64,000 nucleotides of DNA from Palsa-189 sp963803735 (lineage in GTDB: Bacteria > Acidobacteriota > Terriglobia > Acidiferrales > UBA7541), in contig CAWDNV010000030.1 in NCBI GenBank assembly GCA_963803735.1, positions 40,538-104,537 on the forward strand, given 5' to 3'. The notes below the pieces were generated by a model. The model was not told the DNA's origin and searched no databases. It saw nothing but the letters and a program-made list of their open reading frames with translations. Shown piece after piece: positions 57,689-64,000 of this stretch. Positions within the stretch are counted from its first letter, which is position 1. Each line of letters opens with the position of its first letter. The position numbers and the translations under genes were made by a program.

Positions 57689-58531
57689 TCAGACGGGCTG
57701 CGTATCCGTGTGATCGTCGGCCGTCCGCCCGAACGAAGGCAGGTACCGGCCGAAGTTCAATTCGAAGTCGCTCGGAACGCCGTAACCGATACCACGGAGC
57801 TTGGGACGGCGCGCCTGCGCATCTGGCAAGGCCAGCATTGGGAAGATCATGTCGTTGCTCGACTGAAGCTCGATAGCTGTCGGCATCCCGAACCGATTGA
57901 TCTGGGCCTTCGCCGCGCCTAGCGTTTCACGGTCGAACGAAGCCAGACGCCGGACGAGAGTATCGACAAACGAGTCGAGGGCGTCATCGTCCAGCGTGCG
58001 GTTCACCCAGCCATAGCGCTCGGCGATGTCAGCATCGAAATCGTCGCCGCTGAGCACGATCTCAAGTGCGCGCGAGCGGCCGACCAAACGCGGGAGCCAT
58101 TCCAGGGCTCCGCCACCCGGGACCAGTCCGACGCCGACCTCGGGTTGGCCGAACAGGGCGCTTTGCCGGCTGGCGAAGCGCATATCGCAGGCCAGCACGA
58201 ACTCGTTACCGATGCCGCGCGTGCGGCCGCGAATCTTGGCGATGCTCACGACTGGCGTGGACGAGAGGCGCAGCACAAAATCGCGCCAAAGGCCCAGCAC
58301 CTCTGGCCGTTCAGCTGCCTTGGCTACGTCGAGATGGGCGACGAAAAAATCGGGATTCGCCGACTGGAACACTACGACCTTCACGGACGGGTCCGCCTCG
58401 AGGTCGGTCATGAGTGCTCCCAATTCGACGATCGTTGTGGGAACAAACATGTTGATCGGCGGGTTGCTGAAGGTGATCGTCCAGCAGCCCGGATAGGTGC
58501 GGTCGATGTTGAACTGCGAATGGTCAGGCAT
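57689..58531 (-). CDS. Enoyl-CoA hydratase/isomerase-family protein (crotonase fold)
   Basis: The 280-residue protein has VVVFQSANPDFFVAHLDV, IRGRTRGIGNEFVLACDMRF (oxyanion-hole GxGxE order) and QPEVGVGLVPGGGALEWLPR. The glutamate in GNEF matches one catalytic position and that in QPEVGVG the other region, so hydratase or isomerase activity on an acyl-CoA is possible. The C-terminal 50 residues are atypical for the family. It precedes no other fatty-acid gene, so the substrate is open. Confidence 0.88.
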   Translation of the reverse strand: MPDHSQFNIDRTYPGCWTITFSNPPINMFVPTTIVELGALMTDLEADPSVKVVVFQSANPDFFVAHLDVAKAAERPEVLGLWRDFVLRLSSTPVVSIAKIRGRTRGIGNEFVLACDMRFASRQSALFGQPEVGVGLVPGGGALEWLPRLVGRSRALEIVLSGDDFDADIAERYGWVNRTLDDDALDSFVDTLVRRLASFDRETLGAAKAQINRFGMPTAIELQSSNDMIFPMLALPDAQARRPKLRGIGYGVPSDFELNFGRYLPSFGRTADDHTDTQPV

Positions 58532-58561
58532 GGCGCATCTCCTGTGTCGATTAGCAGAACC

Positions 58562-59785
58562 CTACCGCAGCGATCGGAAGCCCGCGCGAACCTCTTCTGA
58601 AAAGAGCTTCGGCTGTTCCCAGGCCGCAAAGTGGCCGCCCTTGGGGAGCTTGTTGTAATGGATCAGTTTGGGATACGCCTGCTCCGCCCAACTGCGCGGG
58701 CACAGATCGATCTCGTCCGGAAAGGAGCTTACGGCAACCGGGATGGAAACGCCTTTGACACTGAAGTACCCGAGTTTGTTTTCCCAGTAGAGGCGGGCTC
58801 CGGAAATCGCCGTGTTCGTCAACCAGGCGATCGTGATGTTGTCGAGGACATCGTCACGGGTTAGGCCGGCAGCTTCTCCGGCAAAGACACGTGAGATCAG
58901 CGCGTAGCTCCACGCATCGTGGTCCAGAAAATAGGCGGCCAGGCCGACGGGGGAATCCGCAATTCCGTACAACGTCTGCGGTCGCAACCCCATCTGGTAG
59001 CCGTAGGCGACGCCTTTGCTGTAGACGAATTGCAGCCGCTCGAAAGCGAGTTTTTCCTCAGGTGAGAGACCATCTGGCATTGGAGCACCGGTGGATGCCG
59101 CCTTGTCAATTTCAGCCGGAACCGCGCCAGGCATGTTGATATGAATGCCGAGCAGTTCGGGAGGCGCCTGCACGCCCATCAGCTCCGTGATGACCGAGCC
59201 CCAATCACCGCCCTGCGCGACGAATTTGGTGTATCCCAGGCGCTTCATCAGCACGGTCCAAGCACGCGCGATATGGGCGGGATCCCATCCGGTCGTGGTC
59301 GGTCTGCCGGAAAAACCGTAGCCGGGCATCGATGGAATCACGACATCGAACGCGTCGGATGCTTTCCCGCCGTGCGCGGTTGGATTGGTCAGCGGATCGA
59401 TGATCTTCATCTGTTCGATAATCGAGCCGGGCCAACCGTGCGTGACAATGAGCGGCAATGCGTTTTCGTGTTTCGAACGGAGGTGGATGAAATGAATATC
59501 CAGCCCATCGATCTCGGTGATGAACTGCGGCAGGGCGTTCAGGCTCGCTTCGATCTTGCGCCAGTCGTACTCGGAGGCCCAATAGCGCGCCAGCGCTTGC
59601 ATCGTGGCGAGCTGCACGCCTTGGGTTGCATCTGGAACCGTCTCTCGCTCAGGAAACTTGGTTGCGTTGATGCGCCGGCGCAATTCAGTGAGTTCGGTTT
59701 CCGGAACATTCGCGTGAAATGGACGAATTGCGGTGTTATCAGATGCTTGCTTGCTGCCTCGTTCTGCAACAGCGGTTTGGGTCAT
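58562..59785 (-). CDS. Epoxide hydrolase, EHN-type alpha/beta hydrolase
   Basis: The 407-residue enzyme opens with an EHN domain (IRPFHANVPETELTELRRRINA, YDWRKIEASLNALPQFITE), has HGWPGS, the nucleophile Asp in VAQGGDWGSVI, a cap domain (LAFERLQFVYSKGVAYGYQM) and a catalytic His near GGHFAAWEQPKLF. It is close to microsomal-type epoxide hydrolases and juvenile-hormone epoxide hydrolase. It has no signal peptide, unlike the broken paralogue at 49566-50947, so the two may have worked in different compartments. Confidence 0.92.
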   Translation of the reverse strand: MTQTAVAERGSKQASDNTAIRPFHANVPETELTELRRRINATKFPERETVPDATQGVQLATMQALARYWASEYDWRKIEASLNALPQFITEIDGLDIHFIHLRSKHENALPLIVTHGWPGSIIEQMKIIDPLTNPTAHGGKASDAFDVVIPSMPGYGFSGRPTTTGWDPAHIARAWTVLMKRLGYTKFVAQGGDWGSVITELMGVQAPPELLGIHINMPGAVPAEIDKAASTGAPMPDGLSPEEKLAFERLQFVYSKGVAYGYQMGLRPQTLYGIADSPVGLAAYFLDHDAWSYALISRVFAGEAAGLTRDDVLDNITIAWLTNTAISGARLYWENKLGYFSVKGVSIPVAVSSFPDEIDLCPRSWAEQAYPKLIHYNKLPKGGHFAAWEQPKLFSEEVRAGFRSLR

Positions 59786-60140
59786 ACGGTCTTACTCCTT
59801 TAATGGTGTTTTCAACCTTCGATCAACACCTACGACTGCATGCAATTCGCCAGGCCGGCTTCTAGCGTTATGCGATTGACGCCAAAGCGTTTGCGGGCTT
59901 TCGGTGTCTGAAGTGTCGACGATTTGTCGAGGTGTCGGCTCAACAGGACGGTCGGGTCGGCAAATTGACACTTTAGTGGTCATCGACACGCGACGAGATG
60001 CGTTCAAGTCCTGATTGCTGCTGATTCTTCCGCACCGCTTCGGCTAGTTATTTTCGGCGTGCCTGCCGCGGGCCCACCGCGTTTACTGAAAAGCGGGTAC
60101 AATCACGGACAACCGCCACGCGGTTTGCCGAAAACGAATT
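59786..60140. promoter_or_regulatory. Divergent region between the epoxide hydrolase and the reg_prop kinase genes
   Basis: About 355 bases without a credible gene. It must contain promoters in both directions. A run GTCTGAAGTGTCGACGATTT near 59906 includes TGTCGA repeats, but no clear operator was found. Confidence 0.4.
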
Positions 60141-63100
60141 GTGCCTCACGAGCGCAAGAGCGGGTATAAATGCTACGGCGTAATGCAAACACGCCGTGAA
60201 CTCCTCACCGCCGCGTTCCTGGGAGGATCCGCATGCTTTGCCAAACCGATACTTCGCGGAGGGATCGCCGGGCTAATCGTCGATCTGGTTGCTCCCGGAT
60301 CGATCGGCCGCAGATCGCTGACGTGTGGCTCGATCCTCCTTCTGTTGCTATTCGCAGTGTCTCATCTTGCATTTGCCCTCGATGCCGATCGCACAATCGC
60401 GCAGTTCTACCACACCGCCTGGACGATAGAGGACGGTGCCCCCAGCGGAATGTACAGGCTCGCGCAAACCAAGGATGGTTATCTATGGATAGGGACCTTC
60501 AACGGACTCTTTCGTTTTGATGGCGTGCGCTTCGAGCGTTATCAGCCCGAGCGAGGCGATCAGTTCCCATCCCAGGGCATCTCCGCACTCCTCGCGACTC
60601 CCGACGGCGGCCTGTGGATTGGTTTTGTTACCGGCGGCACGACCTTCCTCGAGAACGGACGTGGCCACACTGAGAAACCGCGCGGCTACAAGTATGGCGG
60701 GAGAGAGGGATTGCCATCGTCAACCGTAAATGAATTCGCACTGGATCGCGAGGGAGCAGTCTGGGCGGGAACGTACCGCGGACTCTTTCGGTTCACGCAA
60801 TCCCGTTGGGAGAAGGTCGGAACGGAATGGGGGTTTTTCTCGGCAGGAGCTAAGGGCCTCTTCGTAGACAACCAAGGAAAGCTGTGGGTTAACGCCAACA
60901 CAGACCTGTATTGTCTGTCACCGGGAGGGCACGTCTTCGAGATGCGGAAAGTTCCATATCAGTGGATCATCCGCCAAACACCGGACGGCACCTTCTGGCT
61001 TTCGGAAAGCCAAAAGGGAGTACACGCGGTGTCCGGACCACTCGGAGAGACTTACGATCGATCAAAGGCGGACCTAAGAATGCCAGTTGCGGGAACGCTA
61101 TTGGTAGATCGGGAGGGCAGTTTTTGGATGTCGCTAACCCCAGGGGATGGGGTGGGCCGCATTTCGCGACCCGAACGGCTGCCCGGTCACACGATCGACT
61201 CGACGAGCAGCCTTATTCAGAAATTCACTGACCGACATGGTCTGACCGACAACGTTGTTGTGGACATGCTGGAAGACCATGAGGGCAATGTCTGGATTGC
61301 GACTTCGGGGGGGCTGGATCGACTTCGAAGAAAGAATGTCCTCGAAAGGCCCCTTCCATCTAAGACAATCAACTACAGCCCTTTTCTGGTAACGGATCGG
61401 AAAGGGATCGTTTGGGAAGGCAGCGCGGGTTCGATCCGGACGGCGGCGAACGACGGGGTATCCGTTCGGGAAGGCCTTCGGCTCGCACCCCCTTTCTGGT
61501 TTCCTGATTGGCCGTTGCTGACCAGCGGGTGGGTGGATTTCGAAGGAGCGTTTTGGATCGGCGGCCCAGGCACACTTACACGATGGATCGGCGGCCGTCT
61601 GGAGAAAATCCAATTCCCCGATAAAGACCTGGCAGCGAGTCACATGGACGTCGAGTCGATCACGGGCGATCGCGCCGGCGATCTCTGGGTTTCCATTCAG
61701 CAGGGCGGCGTTTACCGCCGGCACAATGGCGTCTGGGAGCCATATGGAAATACGCTGGGATTGCCGAAATCGCTCGCCGCGATTCTATGGGCAGACTTCA
61801 CGAATCGCCTCTGGTTCGGGTACATGACCAATCAGATCGCTCTGGTGGACGGAGATGGTGTCCGAATTTTTTCGGCACCCGATGGGCTACACGTTGGGAA
61901 TGTGCTTGACATAGGAGGGCACGGCGATCATATCTGGGCAGCGGGCCAGTTCGGACTCACGCTGTTCGACGGCAACAAATTCCATACCATAGCCGGGGAA
62001 GCGGACCCCGATTTCCGGGGCATCAATGGCGTGGTCGAGACCGCCGCAGGCGATTTCTGGCTGAACATGGAGACCGGGGTCGCCCGCATTGCCGCTGCCG
62101 AGATTGCGAATCGGCTTCGGGATCCTCAGCATACACTTCAATACGATCTTTTCGATTTTCGCGATGGCGTGAGAGGTGCGATTGCGCCGCTCAAGCCGGT
62201 ACCATCGGCGGTCGAGGCCGGCGACGGCCGCGTCTGGATTAGCCGCTCAAACGGCGTTTATTGGATTGATCCCGCGCGTATCTACAAAAACCCTATTCCT
62301 CCGCCCGTTACGATTGAAGCGATCTACGAAGGCAACCGGCGATTCAGCGCTTTCGAAGCGGCCCGTCTGCCGAAACTGCCGCAAAACGTGCGGATCGAAT
62401 ATACGGCGTTGAGCCTGTCGATCCCGGAGCGCGTTCGCTTCCGCTATCAATTGGAGGGCTATGACAAGGGCTGGCAGGACGTCGGAACGCGCCGCGCCGC
62501 GTACTACCCAAAGCTTCCGCCCGGTCATTTCCGCTTTCACGTGATTGCGTGCAATAACGACGGCGTCTGGAACCAGACAGGTGCCGTCACGGAGATCGTC
62601 GTTCCGCGGGCTTTTTATCAGACCGCGTGGTTCGAAGCGGCATGCTTTTTGGCCGGCTTTGCATTGCTCTGGGGATTGTACCGGTATCGGCTCCATCAGA
62701 TCGCCCGCGAATTCAACGTGCGCCTGGAGGAACGTGTGAGCGAGCGCACGCGTCTCGCACGCGATTTGCACGACACACTATTGCAGAGCTTTCACGGGTT
62801 AATGCTCCATTTCGAAGGTGTAAACAAACTGCTCTCAGACGGAAAGGCTAAGGAGCAAATGGAAACAGCCCTTGAACTTGCCGACCAGGCGATCATCGAG
62901 GGCAGAAGGGCTGTTTATGACTTGCGGTCGTCCGCCACAACTACAAATGAGCTTTCAGAAGCGCTGAAGGCAGTCGGGAACGAACTGTCCACAGATGACG
63001 GTGCGGAATTTGGCTTGGTGCTGGAAGGTCCGCCGAAGGACCTGCACCCGATCATCAGGGACGAACTTTACCGCATCTCTCGCGAGGCGTTGCGCAATGC

Positions 63101-63401
63101 CTTCGAGCACGCTCATGCCCGCCATATCGAAGCTGAACTCAACTACGGAGAACGAGTGTTCCGGCTGCGAATCCGGGATGACGGTGAGGGCATTCCGGCC
63201 GCAATTTTGGAACAAGGCCGGCCAGGACATTACGGCCTCTCCGGAATGCGGGAACGTGTCCGGCGGGTCGGCGGGGACTTGAATATTTGGAGCCGCACTG
63301 GTGGCGGAACGGAGATAGACCTGAGCCTCCCAGGTTCGATCGCATACGTCACGTCGCCACGCCGATCTCGTCTAAGGGTATTCGGAAAGAAAGGAGGATG
63401 A
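60141..63401 (+). CDS. Hybrid-type sensor histidine kinase with reg_prop beta-propeller and Y_Y_Y domain
   Basis: The 1086-residue protein begins at a GTG (60141), but the ATG at 60183 (MQTRRELLTAAFLGGSACFA) is equally good. A hydrophobic segment LTCGSILLLLLFAVSHLAFAL acts as signal. Many reg_prop blades follow, with repeats like TKDGYLWIGTFNGLFRFDGV and GNVWIATSGGLDRL, then a Y_Y_Y domain (LPPGHFRFHVIACNNDGVW), a transmembrane helix (ACFLAGFALLWGLYRYRL) and a HisKA_3 kinase (RTRLARDLHDTLLQSFHGLM; GLSGMRERVRRVGGDL). In related systems the propeller senses periplasmic glycans. The cognate regulator gene follows four bases later. Confidence 0.93.
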   Translation: MPHERKSGYKCYGVMQTRRELLTAAFLGGSACFAKPILRGGIAGLIVDLVAPGSIGRRSLTCGSILLLLLFAVSHLAFALDADRTIAQFYHTAWTIEDGAPSGMYRLAQTKDGYLWIGTFNGLFRFDGVRFERYQPERGDQFPSQGISALLATPDGGLWIGFVTGGTTFLENGRGHTEKPRGYKYGGREGLPSSTVNEFALDREGAVWAGTYRGLFRFTQSRWEKVGTEWGFFSAGAKGLFVDNQGKLWVNANTDLYCLSPGGHVFEMRKVPYQWIIRQTPDGTFWLSESQKGVHAVSGPLGETYDRSKADLRMPVAGTLLVDREGSFWMSLTPGDGVGRISRPERLPGHTIDSTSSLIQKFTDRHGLTDNVVVDMLEDHEGNVWIATSGGLDRLRRKNVLERPLPSKTINYSPFLVTDRKGIVWEGSAGSIRTAANDGVSVREGLRLAPPFWFPDWPLLTSGWVDFEGAFWIGGPGTLTRWIGGRLEKIQFPDKDLAASHMDVESITGDRAGDLWVSIQQGGVYRRHNGVWEPYGNTLGLPKSLAAILWADFTNRLWFGYMTNQIALVDGDGVRIFSAPDGLHVGNVLDIGGHGDHIWAAGQFGLTLFDGNKFHTIAGEADPDFRGINGVVETAAGDFWLNMETGVARIAAAEIANRLRDPQHTLQYDLFDFRDGVRGAIAPLKPVPSAVEAGDGRVWISRSNGVYWIDPARIYKNPIPPPVTIEAIYEGNRRFSAFEAARLPKLPQNVRIEYTALSLSIPERVRFRYQLEGYDKGWQDVGTRRAAYYPKLPPGHFRFHVIACNNDGVWNQTGAVTEIVVPRAFYQTAWFEAACFLAGFALLWGLYRYRLHQIAREFNVRLEERVSERTRLARDLHDTLLQSFHGLMLHFEGVNKLLSDGKAKEQMETALELADQAIIEGRRAVYDLRSSATTTNELSEALKAVGNELSTDDGAEFGLVLEGPPKDLHPIIRDELYRISREALRNAFEHAHARHIEAELNYGERVFRLRIRDDGEGIPAAILEQGRPGHYGLSGMRERVRRVGGDLNIWSRTGGGTEIDLSLPGSIAYVTSPRRSRLRVFGKKGG

Positions 63402-63404
63402 GAC

Positions 63405-64000
63405 GTGATACGAGTTCTGGCAGTAGACGATCACCCTCTTCTTCTCAAAGGTATTGCTGCGCTCATGATGGGTGAACAGGATATGGAATTGGTGGGCGAG
63501 GCGAACACTGGGCGCGAGGCGCTCGACCTCTTTCGAAAACTTCAACCGGACATCACGCTCATGGACTTGCAGATGCCGGAGATGAGCGGCATCGACGCGT
63601 TGAGTGCGATTCGCGGCGAGTTCCCGGATGCACGAATCATCGTACTGACAAGCTATGCCGGTGATATTCAGGTTTCTCGTGCTCTAAGAAGTGGCGCACG
63701 GGGCTACTTACTAAAGGACATGTTGCGAAAGGAACTACTCGAGACAATTCGTGCTGTCCATGCCGGCCAAAAGCGCCTGTCATCTGAAGCTGCCGCCGAA
63801 ATCGCGGAGCATGCCACGGACGACGCCTTGACCCCACGGGAAATAGACGTACTGCGGCTAATCGCAGCTGGGAACGCGAATAAGGAGATCGCCACGCAGT
63901 TAGGGCTCACCGAGGAAACCGTTAAAAGTCACGTCAAAAATATTCTCCCCAAACTTGGCGCAAATGACCGGACCCATGCCGTCACGATCGCACTGAAGCG
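63405..64000 (+). CDS. NarL/LuxR-family response regulator (runs off the right edge)
   Basis: A GTG at 63405 follows AAGGAGG with good spacing. The 198 residues shown contain a receiver (VDDHPLL, phospho-accepting Asp in TLMDLQMPEMSGID, Lys in GYLLKDM) and a C-terminal LuxR helix-turn-helix (LTPREIDVLRLIAAGNANKE, ETVKSHVKNILPKLG). It is clearly the partner of the kinase just upstream. The last few codons lie beyond the window. Confidence 0.93.
   Translation, partial: MIRVLAVDDHPLLLKGIAALMMGEQDMELVGEANTGREALDLFRKLQPDITLMDLQMPEMSGIDALSAIRGEFPDARIIVLTSYAGDIQVSRALRSGARGYLLKDMLRKELLETIRAVHAGQKRLSSEAAAEIAEHATDDALTPREIDVLRLIAAGNANKEIATQLGLTEETVKSHVKNILPKLGANDRTHAVTIALK

Overview
The window looks like a chromosomal stretch of an acidobacterium close to Solibacter or Bryobacter. 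This rests on protein style rather than a marker gene. The signs are an Oar-like TonB receptor with a carboxypeptidase-regulatory N-terminus, a kinase of the trifunctional Ser/Thr-kinase/AAA/histidine-kinase type, a reg_prop/Y_Y_Y sensor kinase, many signal-transduction genes, Tat-exported hydrolases and moderately high GC. No rRNA or complete tRNA is present.

Layout. 0-8 kb: the N-terminal part of a large kinase, then a TonB receptor cut in two by a complete DDE insertion sequence, then a decayed ISNCY-like element. 8-16 kb: a 38-codon ORF, a sigma-54 activator, an orphan NarL-type histidine kinase, a haloperoxidase-like hydrolase and an EmrA-EmrB-TolC-like tripartite exporter. 15.7-18.9 kb: remnants of a Rieske ferredoxin and a TetR regulator, then an intact TetR-SDR pair. 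19-23 kb: a six-PAS FixL-like kinase, a FixJ-like regulator and a lone receiver.

30.6-23.0 kb (minus strand): a run of about thirteen tightly packed genes. Its promoter-distal half encodes a three-subunit cobalt enzyme of the thiocyanate hydrolase/nitrile hydratase family together with a protoglobin, a Ni/Co permease, a [2Fe-2S] protein and an uncatalogued 50-residue leader protein. The promoter-proximal half holds hydrolases, an FMN protein, a metallo-beta-lactamase-fold enzyme, RpiA and XapX. This is the most interesting part of the window. 31-36 kb (plus strand): an AraC regulator, a MOSC/ferredoxin-reductase fusion, a small protein, and a DyP peroxidase that carries an encapsulin-loading tail and overlaps its encapsulin shell gene.

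36.3-39.5 kb: mobile-element material: a UPF0175 protein, a tyrosine recombinase, a PIN-type toxin-antitoxin pair and a 45-nt tRNA-Thr 3' fragment that looks like an attachment site. 40-44.2 kb: a junkyard of broken genes (redoxin/DipZ fragment, a GC-rich glucosidase with many frameshifts, a truncated flavoprotein head, a YWTD-repeat fragment). 44.2-59.8 kb (minus strand): NDH-2, a sigma-like protein, a sugar nucleotidyltransferase, transketolase, a broken epoxide hydrolase, cytochrome c, an RND efflux system with a frameshifted outer-membrane gene, an enoyl-CoA hydratase and an intact epoxide hydrolase. 60.1 kb to the end: a reg_prop histidine kinase and its NarL-type response regulator.

Single-base frameshifts recur in several otherwise well-conserved genes, so either this genome is decaying locally or the assembly carries indel errors. 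Calls of pseudogene should be read with that in mind.
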